Source: an uncultured Eubacteriales bacterium
GTDB taxonomy: Bacteria > Bacillota > Clostridia > Christensenellales > Aristaeellaceae
NCBI GenBank assembly: GCA_902800625.1
Contig: CADCFG010000007.1
Coordinates: 1 to 64,000 of the forward strand
Length of the DNA: 64,000 bases
Reading direction: 5' to 3'
Shown: piece after piece, positions 23,545 through 32,269 of the stretch
Layout: each line of letters begins with the position of its first letter
Numbering within the stretch: the first letter of the stretch is position 1
Position numbers and translations under genes: made by a program
Notes under the pieces: model-generated
Database searches by the model: none
Told to the model about the DNA's origin: nothing
What the model saw: only the letters and a program-made list of their open reading frames with translations

Positions 23545-24722
23545 GCTTTCTTCGCTCCGTCCAGCAGCTCGATGATGCGGTCGCAGACCGCGTCGGTGGC
23601 GTGGCCGGTCTCGTAATAGCCGAAGTATTCGCGGATCTCGGCGCAGTTCTGCCGCGCCTTCTCCGGCGTCAGTCCGCGGATCAGCGCCTCCAGGCTGTCC
23701 TGGTCGGCGGCGGTCATCATCGGCGTCTGGCGAATGTCGAAATAGACCTTGCGGGTGGACACGTACTCGTCCCAGTCCGCGATGTAGAACAGGGCGGGCA
23801 GGTCCCGCACGATGAAGTCCAGCGCGCAGGAGGAGTAGTCGGTCAGCACCATGTCCGCCGCCAGCAGCAGCTCGGACATCTCCTCATAGGCGGTCACGTC
23901 CACGATGCGATCCTTCACGGGCTCCAGATCGATGCCCTGGGACAGGTAGTGGGCCCGGAACAGGCACTTCCACGGCGCGCCGGTGGTCTCCTCCAGGCAG
24001 CGCAGCGTGCGGTCCAGGTCCATCTGGGCCGACTTGGGCAGGATCTTGGTGTTCTCCCGGTAGGTGGGCGCGTACAGCAGCAGCTTCGTGCCCTCGTCGA
24101 TGCCCAGCTTTTCGCGCACCCGGCGGATGTCCTGAGGGTCGTTCTTCACCAGGATATCGTTGCGGGGGCCGCCCGCGGCGATGTATTCACCCTTGTAGCG
24201 GAAGGCGGTGCGGAACATATCCTCGCCGAACCGGGAACCCGTGACCACGCGGTCGCAGTATTCCTCCATGCGCTTGAGCCTGTTCAGTTCCGCGTCGTAG
24301 CCGATCGTCTTGATGGCCCGGTCGCCGTGCCAGGTCTGGATGTAGAACTGCTTGCCCCGCTTGGGCTTCAGGGCGTCGTGCTTGGTGAAGTTGTCCACCC
24401 AGACCCGCGCCGTGGCCTGTTCCCTGAAGGCGTCGTCCGAGCGATAGATGGTCACGCGCACGTAATCGGGGAGGATATCCTTCAGCCGGCGCCTGGCGGT
24501 GCGGCTGAGCACCCATACGATGTCCGTCTGGGGCCTGCGCTGGTGCAGGCGCTCTGAGATGAGCCGCGGATTGTCGTTGTAGTGCTCTCCCAGCAGGCTG
24601 GAGAACACCACCTTGTTGCCGTCGATGCCGCGCAGCAAGCGCGTGGCGTGGATGATGATGGAGCGATAGATGTGCGCCAGCCGGGGGAAGGCCTTCGACT
24701 TGTCAAACTTGCCCGTCCTCAA
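23541..24722 (-). CDS. CDP-glycerol glycerophosphotransferase family protein
   Basis: Family members (TagB, TagF, TarL) transfer glycerol- or ribitol-phosphate from a CDP-alditol to a teichoic acid chain at the membrane. The 393-residue protein covers the catalytic domain: QTWHGDRAIKTIGYDAELN, TGSRFGEDMFRTAFRYKGEY, GGPRNDILVKN, KLLLYAPTYRENTKI, VDVTAYEEMSELLLAADMVL and TDYSSCALDFIVRDLPALFY. The QTWHG and TDYSS motifs hold the two catalytic/phosphate-binding sites known in TagF. It starts 15 bases after its paralogue and overlaps the GT4 by 4. Whether it primes or polymerises cannot be told. Confidence 0.92.
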   Translation of the reverse strand: MRTGKFDKSKAFPRLAHIYRSIIIHATRLLRGIDGNKVVFSSLLGEHYNDNPRLISERLHQRRPQTDIVWVLSRTARRRLKDILPDYVRVTIYRSDDAFREQATARVWVDNFTKHDALKPKRGKQFYIQTWHGDRAIKTIGYDAELNRLKRMEEYCDRVVTGSRFGEDMFRTAFRYKGEYIAAGGPRNDILVKNDPQDIRRVREKLGIDEGTKLLLYAPTYRENTKILPKSAQMDLDRTLRCLEETTGAPWKCLFRAHYLSQGIDLEPVKDRIVDVTAYEEMSELLLAADMVLTDYSSCALDFIVRDLPALFYIADWDEYVSTRKVYFDIRQTPMMTAADQDSLEALIRGLTPEKARQNCAEIREYFGYYETGHATDAVCDRIIELLDGAKKA

Positions 24723-24737
24723 ATCCTGTCACTCCCG

Positions 24738-25889
24738 TCATTCAAGGGTATTGGCGATCCAGCGGGCCACCGCCTCGGCGGATCGGCCGGTTTCCGTGAC
24801 GCCGTAGAAGTCGCGCACCATGGCGCAGCGTGGGATCAGCGCGTCGATGTCGTCCAGCAGGGAAAGCAGTTCCTGCTCCGATTCCGCGCAGGCGTAGGGG
24901 CACTTTCGCAGGTCGAAGTACATCTGCCGGTTGCTGTGGATGAACCGGGCCCGATCCGCTTGATAGAGGATCACCGGCCGATCCAGCAGCACGTAGTCCC
25001 CGGCGGTGGAGCTGTAGTCGGAGATCAGCATGTCCGCCGCCAGCAGCAGCTCCGCCGTCTCCGGCCAGGCGGACACGTCGCGAACCCGGGCGTCCCCGTC
25101 GCCGTGGATGCGCAGGTTGTGGCTGTGGGCCCTCGCCAGGCATATCCATGGCGCGCCGGTGGCGGCCTCCAGCCTGTCCAGCGCCCGGCCAAGATGAAAG
25201 CCCGCCGGCTGTTCGCTGCCTACGGTCTCGTCCCGGAAGGTGGGCGCGTAGAGCAGCGCCCGCGTTCCGTCGGGAATGCCCAGCGCCTTGCGGATCCGGG
25301 CGATCTGCGCCGGGTCCGGGTTCACAAGCGCGTCGTTGCGGGGGATGCCCAGCTGCATCACCTCGCCTTCGTAGCGGAAGGCGGTGCGGTAGTTCTTCGT
25401 CCCGAAATCGGAGCCGGAGACGCCCAGGTCCATCTGACTGCCGTCGGGGAAGAAGCCGCCGTCCTCCATGTCGTACAGCATCTTCTTGAAGCCCCGGTCA
25501 CCGTGCCAGGTCTGAACGTACTTCTGGTCGTCGAACTTCGGCATGTAATTGGGGCGGTTGAAGTTGTCCACCAGGCAGCGGGACGTGCTGATGGCCCGCA
25601 GCGCCGCCAGCGAGCGGGGCTTTACCGCGCGCACGTAATCCGGCGCGTCCTCCGGGCGCTTCAGCTGCCAGACGAGCTCCGCCTCCGGGCGGAGGGCGTG
25701 CAGCGCCTCGCAGATGCGGGCGGGACTGTCGCAATAGTCGCGCCCGATGAAGCTGGAGAAGAACACCCGGTTCCTCTTCACGCCGTGGACGCGGTGGACG
25801 AGGCGCATATAGCGCCCGCCGCCCTCCCGCCGCAGGGCATTCAACAGCCGGTGCAGCGCCGGGATTTTCTTGATGCGGTTCAGGTTCAT
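24738..25889 (-). CDS. CDP-glycerol glycerophosphotransferase family protein, second copy
   Basis: A 383-residue paralogue of the next gene with the same motif order: FFSSFIGRDYCDSPARICEA, QTWHGDRGFKKMLYDMEDGG, SGSDFGTKNYRTAFRYEGEV, GIPRNDALVNPDPAQIARIR, RALLYAPTFRDETVG, VSAWPETAELLLAADMLISD and YSSTAGDYVLLDRPVILYQA. In teichoic acid pathways two such enzymes commonly work in turn, one adding the first unit and one extending, which fits a tandem pair. The N-terminus LNRIKKIPALHRLLNALRRE is an amphipathic basic helix suited to membrane binding. It starts 8 bases after the epimerase stop. Confidence 0.92.
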   Translation of the reverse strand: MNLNRIKKIPALHRLLNALRREGGGRYMRLVHRVHGVKRNRVFFSSFIGRDYCDSPARICEALHALRPEAELVWQLKRPEDAPDYVRAVKPRSLAALRAISTSRCLVDNFNRPNYMPKFDDQKYVQTWHGDRGFKKMLYDMEDGGFFPDGSQMDLGVSGSDFGTKNYRTAFRYEGEVMQLGIPRNDALVNPDPAQIARIRKALGIPDGTRALLYAPTFRDETVGSEQPAGFHLGRALDRLEAATGAPWICLARAHSHNLRIHGDGDARVRDVSAWPETAELLLAADMLISDYSSTAGDYVLLDRPVILYQADRARFIHSNRQMYFDLRKCPYACAESEQELLSLLDDIDALIPRCAMVRDFYGVTETGRSAEAVARWIANTLE

Positions 25890-25896
25890 GCGGGCG

Positions 25897-26925
25897 TTAC
25901 CCCTCTTTCAGGGCGAGGAACGTGGTCTTCAGGCCGGATGCCATGTCCCAGCGGGGCATCCAGCCCAGCGCCTCCAGCTTGTCGCCCTTCTGCACGGCGC
26001 GGGTCACCTTGGAATAGCCCCGCTGTTCCAGGTCGCTGGGCAGATCGAAGCGGACGTTGACGCCCGCCAGGGCGGCCAGGGCCTCGGCATAGCCGCGGAT
26101 GGAGATGGTGCCCAGGCGGCTGGCCACATTGTAGGCCTCGCCCTTTTCCCCGCGCAGCAGCAGCGCCAGCAGGCCCGCGATGGCGTCCGGGGCATAGGTG
26201 TAGGTGCGCACCTGCGCGCCGGGGCTCTTGAGCACGATATCCTCGCCCGCCAGGGCCTTGCGCATGAACTGGGCGGTGGCGCGGCTGTCATTGGCGGTCT
26301 GGGTGGGGCCGTAGACGTAGCTCAGCCGGGCCGCGAGGGCGTCCACGCCGTACTGGGCGGCGTAGCAGGCGCACAGCGTTTCCGAGGCGCGCTTGCTCTC
26401 GGGATAGCAGGAACGGGGGTTGATGGGGTCCACCCGGCCGAAGTCCGTCTCGGAAAAGCCGTCGGTGATCGCCGGGTTTTCCCCGTAGATTTCGCCGGTG
26501 GAGATGAACAGCAGCCGCCCGTGCCCGGCCGCGCGCAACTGCTCCAGCAGGGCGTTCGTGCCACGCAGGTTGCACAGCATGGTGCCCACCGGGTCGGCGG
26601 TGAAGGTGGCCGGATGGGCGTTGGACGCGGCGTGGACGAAGTAGTCCGCTTCCGGCAGCGCCGGGTTCGGCCGGGTCAGGTCCGCGGCGATCAGATTGAC
26701 GCCGGGGAAGCGCTCCTGCCATCGGGCGGGATCGCGGCTGACGCCATAAATCGTCATGCCGAAGCCGCGGCGCGCATTCAACAGCATCAGCGCGTCCGCC
26801 AGACAGGCGCCCACCATTCCGGTGACGCCGGTGATCAGCACGCGCTTGCCGCGCAGCTCTTCGATATCGCCCAGGGCCTCGCAGGCTTCAAACAGGTCTT
26901 TTTCATAGAGTGGATGCATGTTCAT
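25897..26925 (-). CDS. NAD-dependent epimerase/dehydratase family protein
   Basis: An extended SDR enzyme. The NAD loop is KRVLITGVTGMVGACLADAL; catalytic residues are seen in LLFISTGEIYGENPA and SCYPESKRASETL (YxxxK). YTYAPDAIAGLLALLLRGEK and EAYNVASRL are usual for nucleotide-sugar epimerases or decarboxylases. 342 residues is normal. It overlaps the upstream licD by 4 bases. In similar clusters with TarI-like cytidylyltransferases and LicD, such an SDR supplies or modifies the CDP- or UDP-linked building block; the exact substrate is unknown. A TarJ-type alcohol dehydrogenase, the usual partner of TarI, is not in the window. Confidence 0.88.
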   Translation of the reverse strand: MNMHPLYEKDLFEACEALGDIEELRGKRVLITGVTGMVGACLADALMLLNARRGFGMTIYGVSRDPARWQERFPGVNLIAADLTRPNPALPEADYFVHAASNAHPATFTADPVGTMLCNLRGTNALLEQLRAAGHGRLLFISTGEIYGENPAITDGFSETDFGRVDPINPRSCYPESKRASETLCACYAAQYGVDALAARLSYVYGPTQTANDSRATAQFMRKALAGEDIVLKSPGAQVRTYTYAPDAIAGLLALLLRGEKGEAYNVASRLGTISIRGYAEALAALAGVNVRFDLPSDLEQRGYSKVTRAVQKGDKLEALGWMPRWDMASGLKTTFLALKEG

Positions 26926-27749
26926 TCTCCCTCTCCGTCGATGATGGTTGCGCGCAGGTAGTGCTGGGACACGCGCTGGTTTTCCGGCGGCAGCTGCATA
27001 TAATCGCCGTACAGGTTGCGCAGGTAGGTGTCCCAGCCCACAGGCGCCGGGAATTTGCCGTCGCAGAAGGGCAGGCGGACCGTGCTTTCGTAAATTGATT
27101 TGGGCATGCGCTCCCGATTGCCATAGTGAGTGATGACGCAGCAGCCGGCATAGCGCGCCTTGTTGAAATCGCCCCGGTTGCAGAAGCGATCCAGCCGGCG
27201 GGCATATCGGTTGGAGGGCACCAGGTGGGTGATGCGGGTCAGTATTTTTTTGAGCAGCTTCAACCGCTCGTTTGGCCAGACGCCCGTCCGGCGCGAGGAT
27301 TTGAGCAGTATGTAGCGCAGCCGCGCACGCCTGAAGTGCAGGTCGCTGAGCAGCTTGTTCGTCGGCAGCGCGTCCACGGGGAAGATGTCCACGAACAGGT
27401 TTCCGGGGCCGAGACTGATGACCTTGGACAGACGAACCTGGGTGCCCAGGTCGTACACTCGCATCCAGGACATGGCGTAATCGTCCTGCAGCCGGGGATG
27501 GGCCAGGATATAGCGCTCAGTGGACAGCCGTTCGGCCGCGGCCACCAGCTTCTCATAGTCGGGCCGGGGCATCATCAGGTCCACGTCGTCGTCCCAAGGG
27601 ATGAAGCCCTTGTGGCGCACGGCACCCAGCAGCGTGCCGCCGGAGAGCCAGTAGGTCAGATTCTCCCTGCGGCAGACCTCGTCCACGAATTTAAGCATTT
27701 CCAGCCCCCGCTCCTGTATCTTTTCGGGGGCGATGAAGGTTTCACCCAA
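26922..27749 (-). CDS. LicD family phosphotransferase
   Basis: LicD proteins transfer phosphocholine or other phospho-alditols from a CDP donor to sugars of teichoic acids or capsules. The nucleotidyltransferase-like core reads LTYWLSGGTLLGAVRHKGF then IPWDDDVDLMMPRPDYEKL, with the metal-binding DDDVD. FVDIFPVDALPTNKLLSDLH and FPAPVGWDTYLRNLYGDYMQ are further LicD hallmarks. 275 residues is standard. It is a tandem paralogue of the gene at 27801-28616 (about 60 percent identical by eye). Coupled to the epimerase by a 4-base overlap. Confidence 0.93.
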   Translation of the reverse strand: MGETFIAPEKIQERGLEMLKFVDEVCRRENLTYWLSGGTLLGAVRHKGFIPWDDDVDLMMPRPDYEKLVAAAERLSTERYILAHPRLQDDYAMSWMRVYDLGTQVRLSKVISLGPGNLFVDIFPVDALPTNKLLSDLHFRRARLRYILLKSSRRTGVWPNERLKLLKKILTRITHLVPSNRYARRLDRFCNRGDFNKARYAGCCVITHYGNRERMPKSIYESTVRLPFCDGKFPAPVGWDTYLRNLYGDYMQLPPENQRVSQHYLRATIIDGEGE

Positions 27750-27800
27750 GGCAGCGTTCCTCCGTATTTCCGATGGCGTTGTATTGTCAGGCGGTCGTTT

Positions 27801-28616
27801 TCAGTCCACGAGGGTCGCCCGCAGGTTGTGCTTGGAGCGGCGCTTGCCCTCCGGCGGCAGCTGCATATAATCGCCGTACAGGTTTTTCAGGTAGGTGTCC
27901 CAGCCGACAGGCGCGGGATACTCGCCGTCGCAGAAGGGCAGGTAGACCGTGCCCTCGAACACCGCCTTGGGCATGCGCTCCCGATCCTTGTAGTGGGTGA
28001 TCTCCAGCACCCCGGCATAGCGGGCCCTGTCGTAATTGCCCCGGCCGCAGAAGCGGTCCAGCTTTCGGGCATAGTAGTTGGTGGAGTGAATGGAGGTGGC
28101 GGCCATCAGTATTCTTTTCAGCCATTGAAGCCGCTCGTTGGGCCAGAGGTCCGCCTTGCGGGAGCACTTCAGCAGGATATCCCGCAGCCGCACCCGCTTG
28201 AAGCGCAGCTTGCTCAGCTTCGGGCTGGCGGGCAGCGCGTCCACGGGGAAGATGTCCACGAACAGGTGCGCCGAGCCGAACTTCACCATGTGGGTCAGGT
28301 CCACCTGGGTGCCCAGATCATACACCCGCAGCCAGGGCATCACATAGTCCTTCCTGTAGCGGGGGTGCATGAACTCATATTTTTCCGTGGAAAGGCCCTG
28401 GGCGATGGCCACCAGCTTTTCGTAGTCGGGCCGGGGCATCATCAGGTCCACGTCGTCGTCCCAGGGGATGAAGCCTTTGTGGCGCACGGCCCCCAACAGA
28501 GAGCCGCCGGAGAGCCAATAGGTCAGCTTCTCCCTGCGGCAGATCCCGTCCACGAATTTCAGCATTCCCAGCCCCCGCTGCTGCATCTGGGCGGGGGTGA
28601 TATAGTTGTCAGCCAA
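27801..28616 (-). CDS. LicD family phosphotransferase, second copy
   Basis: The same architecture as its downstream neighbour: LTYWLSGGSLLGAVRHKGF, IPWDDDVDLMMPRPDYEKL, HLFVDIFPVDALPASPKLSK and YPAPVGWDTYLKNLYGDYMQ. Two copies could place the same substituent on two positions or use different donors, as LicD1 and LicD2 do in pneumococcus. The central third (residues 85-180) differs most between the copies, which would fit different acceptors. It starts 6 bases after the cytidylyltransferase stop, so they are translated together. 271 residues. Confidence 0.93.
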   Translation of the reverse strand: MADNYITPAQMQQRGLGMLKFVDGICRREKLTYWLSGGSLLGAVRHKGFIPWDDDVDLMMPRPDYEKLVAIAQGLSTEKYEFMHPRYRKDYVMPWLRVYDLGTQVDLTHMVKFGSAHLFVDIFPVDALPASPKLSKLRFKRVRLRDILLKCSRKADLWPNERLQWLKRILMAATSIHSTNYYARKLDRFCGRGNYDRARYAGVLEITHYKDRERMPKAVFEGTVYLPFCDGEYPAPVGWDTYLKNLYGDYMQLPPEGKRRSKHNLRATLVD

Positions 28617-28622
28617 AGCCGG

Positions 28623-29318
28623 TTACCTCCGCACGTCCAACAGCGCCTTGAAGATCTCCATGTCGTCCGGCGTGGTGAGCTTGATGTTCTTCTCGCTGCC
28701 GGCGCAGAACCAGATGGTCTCGCCCAGCTCCACCATCAGCGTGCAGCTGGCCACGGAGTTGGTGATGCCCTGCTCCAGCGCCCTTCGGTGAGCGTCGCAG
28801 ATGGTGCCGATGGGGAAGGCCTGGGGCGTCTGGGTGCGCTTCAGGTGCTCCCGGGGATAGGAGGAATGGGTGGTCTGGAAGTCCTCGGTCTCCAGCATGG
28901 CCTCCTGGCAGGGCACGGTGACGATGGCGCTGCCGTGCTCCCGGGCGGTGGCGATGCAGCCGGAGATGATGTCCTGGGACACCATGGGCCGGATGGCGTC
29001 GTGGATCAGCACCAGGTCCTCCGGGGCGTAGTGCTTTTCCAGCTCGAACACGCCGTTGCGGATGGAACCCTGGCCGTTTTCGCCGCCGGGGATGATGTGC
29101 TTGAGCTTGGTGATGCGGTACTGCTTGGCGTAGGCGCTGAGAATGGATTCCCAGCCCTCCACGCAGACCACGGCGATGACATCGATGTCCGGGTGCTTTT
29201 CAAAGGCCTCCATGGTGTAGGCGATGACGGGCTTGTCGTATACGGTCAGGAACTGCTTGGGGATGTCCTGCCCCATGCGCATGCCCCGGCCGCCGGCGAT
29301 GATAAGAGCGATATTCAT
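28623..29318 (-). CDS. IspD/TarI family cytidylyltransferase
   Basis: Activates a phospho-alditol with CTP. The N-terminus NIALIIAGGRGMRMGQDIPK holds the CTP-binding glycine loop, and LIHDAIRPMVSQDIISGCIA and YPREHLKRTQTPQAFPIGTI are the other family motifs. IspD (methylerythritol phosphate) and TarI (ribitol-5-phosphate) share this fold. The neighbours (LicD, CDP-glycerol transferase-type enzymes) favour the TarI-like role of making a CDP-alditol for an envelope polymer. 231 residues. First gene of the envelope operon, after a strong promoter. Confidence 0.88.
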   Translation of the reverse strand: MNIALIIAGGRGMRMGQDIPKQFLTVYDKPVIAYTMEAFEKHPDIDVIAVVCVEGWESILSAYAKQYRITKLKHIIPGGENGQGSIRNGVFELEKHYAPEDLVLIHDAIRPMVSQDIISGCIATAREHGSAIVTVPCQEAMLETEDFQTTHSSYPREHLKRTQTPQAFPIGTICDAHRRALEQGITNSVASCTLMVELGETIWFCAGSEKNIKLTTPDDMEIFKALLDVRR

Positions 29319-29385
29319 GGCGATTACCTCTTGTCAGATGTATTGTTTCGGGACGCAGATGGCCCCAATAATCCACTATAATGAA

Positions 29386-29414
29386 ATTATAAACGAATGG
29401 ATGGGCCGTGTCAA
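29386..29414 (-). promoter_or_regulatory. promoter of the envelope polymer operon
   Basis: On the minus strand TTGACA (29409-29414) and TATAAT (29386-29391), both perfect, 17-base spacer. It diverges from the fab operon promoter about 75 bases away. Confidence 0.9.
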
Positions 29415-29488
29415 CCGGATTTGCGGTCCGTTTGACGCCGTCTGGACGCCTGCTTTATTTTTCGGTTAATTCCGGCGGCAATGTTAAC

Positions 29489-29528
29489 TTGACAAATCAG
29501 CTTACGCATGTATAATTAGATTGCCTAA
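29489..29528 (+). promoter_or_regulatory. promoter and candidate operator of the fab operon
   Basis: TTGACA (29489-29494) and TATAAT (29511-29516) with a 16-base spacer. Immediately overlapping the -10 is TTAG-ATTGC-CTAA (29516-29528), an inverted repeat of the size MarR-type regulators bind. The first gene codes for a MarR protein, so autoregulation by this site is a reasonable inference. Confidence 0.7.
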
Positions 29529-29578
29529 CTAAGTATCGACGACATTGTGACATTCGGACCATTGGGGGGCGCAGAGGC

Positions 29579-30046
29579 ATGGACGCGCTGGGAAACGAGC
29601 TGAACCGGCTGCTGGTGGACACCTACCGCGCCGCGGGCAAGATTGAGCAGGTGATGCTGGCCGACCTGTCGGACGGCAAGCTGAGCCTGTCGGAGATGCG
29701 CGCCATCGAGTGCGTGGGCGTCAGCCGCCAGCGGGGGCGCACCGTCACTGAGATCTCCCAGGAGCTGGATATCACGCTGCCCTCGGTCACGGCCATGATC
29801 AAGCGGCTGGAGCAGAAGGGCTATGTCACCAAGCAGCGGGGCCTTGAGGACGGCCGACAGGTGCACATCCACCTGACGGACTCCGGCATGCACGCCTACA
29901 TCGGCTACCTGTTCGCCCAGCGCAAGATGATCAACGCTGTGCGGCGGTGCGTGGAGGACGAGGACGTGGCCGTGCTGATCCGCTCATTGAAGGGCCTCAA
30001 CGAGTTCTTCACTCAAAAAAAGGATGAATTGAAACAGGGGAGGTAA
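29579..30046 (+). CDS. MarR family regulator of fatty acid synthesis (FabT-like)
   Basis: A 155-residue winged-helix repressor. The recognition region is VTEISQELDITLPSVTAMIK followed by the wing RLEQKGYVTKQRGLEDGRQV. The N- and C-terminal helices would form the dimer interface. It leads the fab operon and ends 5 bases before fabH. In streptococci and many Clostridia a MarR protein (FabT) in this position represses fab genes when long-chain acyl-ACP is abundant; assigning that role here rests on position. A candidate operator overlaps the promoter. Confidence 0.9.
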   Translation: MDALGNELNRLLVDTYRAAGKIEQVMLADLSDGKLSLSEMRAIECVGVSRQRGRTVTEISQELDITLPSVTAMIKRLEQKGYVTKQRGLEDGRQVHIHLTDSGMHAYIGYLFAQRKMINAVRRCVEDEDVAVLIRSLKGLNEFFTQKKDELKQGR

Positions 30047-30051
30047 TTCTC

Positions 30052-30999
30052 TTGAAAATACTGGGAACCGGCAGCGCGCTGCCGAAGAAGGTCGTGAAAA
30101 ACGACGACCTGGCGGCGTTCCTGGACACCAACGACGAATGGATCTCCACCCGTACCGGCATCCGGGAGCGCCGGGTGCTTTCCGATGAGACGCTGCAGTC
30201 CCTGGCTGAGCGGGCGGGAAGGGCCGCCCTGGAAAACGCGCACGTCGCGCCGGAGGAGATCAACTTTGTGCTGGTTTCCACCGTCCAGGCGGAGACCATG
30301 AGCCCCGCGCTGGCCTGCGATATCCAGAACGCCATCGGCCTGAAGTGCATGGGCATGGACATCAACGGCGGCTGTACCGGCTTCATCGCGGCGCTGGCCG
30401 TGGCCGAGGGCCTGATCGCCTCCGGCCGGGCGAAGAAGATACTGATCGTCAGCGCCGAGGCGCTGTCCCGCTTTGCAGACTGGACCGACCGCTCCACCTG
30501 CGTGCTGTTCGGCGACGCCGCCGGTGCAGCGGTGGTGGGCGAGGGCGAGGGCGTCAGGGACATCCGCTTCGCCAGCGAGCCGCGGCGCGACGTGCTGTGC
30601 GCGTCCACCCCGCCGGGCAACAGCCCCTTCGCCGTCGATCCCGCCCCGGCCCAGTACCTGAAGATGCAGGGCCAGGAGGTGTACAAGTTCGCCGTGTCCC
30701 ACTCCTTCAAGGACATCCGCGAGATGCTGGCCTATCACGACCTGCAGCCGGAGGACATCGACTTCTATGTGCTGCATCAGGCCAACATGCGCATCCTGGA
30801 GGCTGTCCGTACCCGCCTGAAGGTGGACGAGGGACGCTTCCCCCACAACATCGAGCGCACGGGCAACACGTCCTCGGCCACCATTCCGTTGCTGCTGGAC
30901 GAGCTGAACCGGGCCGGAAAGCTGAAACCGGGCTGCCGCGTGATCCTGAACGCCTTTGGCGCGGGATTGTGCACGGGTACGGCGTATCTGGAGCTGTGA
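30052..30999 (+). CDS. fabH: beta-ketoacyl-ACP synthase III
   Basis: Starts fatty acid synthesis by condensing acetyl-CoA (or branched acyl-CoA) with malonyl-ACP. The start is TTG at 30052 behind a GGGGAGG ribosome site and gives MKILGTGSALPKKVVKNDDL. WISTRTGIRERRV is the N-terminal signature. The active-site cysteine is in MDINGGCTGFIAALAVAEGL, the histidine in YVLHQANMRILEAV and the asparagine in IERTGNTSSATIPLLL. 315 residues is normal. Second gene of the operon. Confidence 0.97.
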   Translation: MKILGTGSALPKKVVKNDDLAAFLDTNDEWISTRTGIRERRVLSDETLQSLAERAGRAALENAHVAPEEINFVLVSTVQAETMSPALACDIQNAIGLKCMGMDINGGCTGFIAALAVAEGLIASGRAKKILIVSAEALSRFADWTDRSTCVLFGDAAGAAVVGEGEGVRDIRFASEPRRDVLCASTPPGNSPFAVDPAPAQYLKMQGQEVYKFAVSHSFKDIREMLAYHDLQPEDIDFYVLHQANMRILEAVRTRLKVDEGRFPHNIERTGNTSSATIPLLLDELNRAGKLKPGCRVILNAFGAGLCTGTAYLEL

Positions 31000-31065
31000 C
31001 GGTTCCAAAAACGCCAGCGGCATGACATAAAAACCCCAATCAACATCTTTTAGGAGGAAATCACC

Positions 31066-31296
31066 ATGGACAACGTTTTTGAGAAGATCGTGGAGACCAT
31101 CGTGGACGCCAAGGGCATCGACGCCGCTTCCGTGAAGCCGGAGAGCACCTTCAAGGACCTGAATGTGGATTCCCTGGACATCGCCGAGATGGTCATGACC
31201 CTGGAAGACGAGTTCGGCATCACCATCGAGCTGGAAGAGGGTATCGCCACCGTGCAGGACCTGGTGAACCTGATCAACGAAAGGATCGCTGGCTAA
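31066..31296 (+). CDS. acpP: acyl carrier protein
   Basis: 76 residues, acidic, with the phosphopantetheine attachment serine in LNVDSLDIAEMVMTLEDEFG. It carries growing acyl chains to the enzymes of the operon. A GGAGG ribosome site precedes the ATG. It is separated from fabH by 66 bases and stops one base before the fabK start. The third helix IATVQDLVNLINER is typical. Confidence 0.97.
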   Translation: MDNVFEKIVETIVDAKGIDAASVKPESTFKDLNVDSLDIAEMVMTLEDEFGITIELEEGIATVQDLVNLINERIAG

Positions 31297-31297
31297 G

Positions 31298-32245
31298 ATG
31301 CTGAAGAGCAGAGTTTGCGAGGCCATCGGCATTCGCTATCCCATCTTCCAGGGCGGCATGGCATGGGTCTCCGACGGCAAGCTGGCGGCGGCGGTCTCCA
31401 ACGCGGGCGGACTGGGCATCATCTCGGCCATGAACGCGGACGAGAACTATGTGCGCGGCCAGATCCAGCTGTGCCGCAGCCTGACCGACAAGCCCTTCGG
31501 CGTGAACATCATGCTGATGAGCCCCCATGTGGAGGCCGTGGCGAAGCTGGTCGTGGAGGAGAAGGTGCCCGTGGTCACCACCGGCGCCGGCCTGCCCGGC
31601 AAGTACATGCCCGCCTGGATCGAGGCCGGCATCAAGGTGGTGCCCGTGGTGCCCAGCGTGGCCATCGCCCGCAGGGTGGAGCGCAGCGGCGCCACCGCCG
31701 TGATCGCCGAGGGCACCGAGTCCGGCGGCCACATCGGCGAGCTGACCACCATGGCCCTGGTGCCCCAGGTGGTGGATGCGGTGAGCATCCCCGTGCTGGC
31801 GGCGGGCGGCATTGCCGACGGCCGCGGCATGGCGGCGGCGTTCATGCTGGGCGCCGAGGGCGTGCAGTGCGGCACCCGCTTCCTGTCCGCCTACGAGTGC
31901 GGCATCCATGAGAATTACAAGAAAAAGGTCATCGCCGCCCGGGACATCGACACCCAGGTGACCGGCCGCAAGCTGGGCCACCCGGTGCGGGCGCTGCGCA
32001 ATCCCTTCGTGAACAAGTTCGCGGAGATGGAGCGCGACCCCAACGTCTCCGAGGAGGAGCTTTCCGCCTTTGGCACCGGCGCGGTGCGCAAGGCCGCCGT
32101 GGACGGCGATCTGCAGGGCGGTTCCTTCCTGGCGGGCCAGATCGCCGCGCTGGTGAAGAAGGAGCAGAGCGCCAAAGAGATTGTGGACGATCTCATGCGG
32201 GAGACGGAGGCCATACTCGCCCACGCGGCGGAGAGGCTGGGTTGA
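31298..32245 (+). CDS. fabK: enoyl-ACP reductase II (FMN-dependent)
   Basis: Reduces trans-2-enoyl-ACP using NAD(P)H and FMN; it replaces FabI in many Bacillota. TIM-barrel motifs: IRYPIFQGGMAWVSDGKLAA at the start, VTTGAGLPGKYMPAWIEAGI, the conserved AEGTESGGHIGELTTMALVP with the catalytic His, IPVLAAGGIADGRGMAAAFM and GAEGVQCGTRFL. 315 residues is typical of FabK rather than nitronate monooxygenase, and position in the fab operon confirms it. It abuts acpP by a single base. Confidence 0.96.
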   Translation: MLKSRVCEAIGIRYPIFQGGMAWVSDGKLAAAVSNAGGLGIISAMNADENYVRGQIQLCRSLTDKPFGVNIMLMSPHVEAVAKLVVEEKVPVVTTGAGLPGKYMPAWIEAGIKVVPVVPSVAIARRVERSGATAVIAEGTESGGHIGELTTMALVPQVVDAVSIPVLAAGGIADGRGMAAAFMLGAEGVQCGTRFLSAYECGIHENYKKKVIAARDIDTQVTGRKLGHPVRALRNPFVNKFAEMERDPNVSEEELSAFGTGAVRKAAVDGDLQGGSFLAGQIAALVKKEQSAKEIVDDLMRETEAILAHAAERLG

Positions 32246-32269
32246 TTGAACAAACCGGAGGATACTGAT

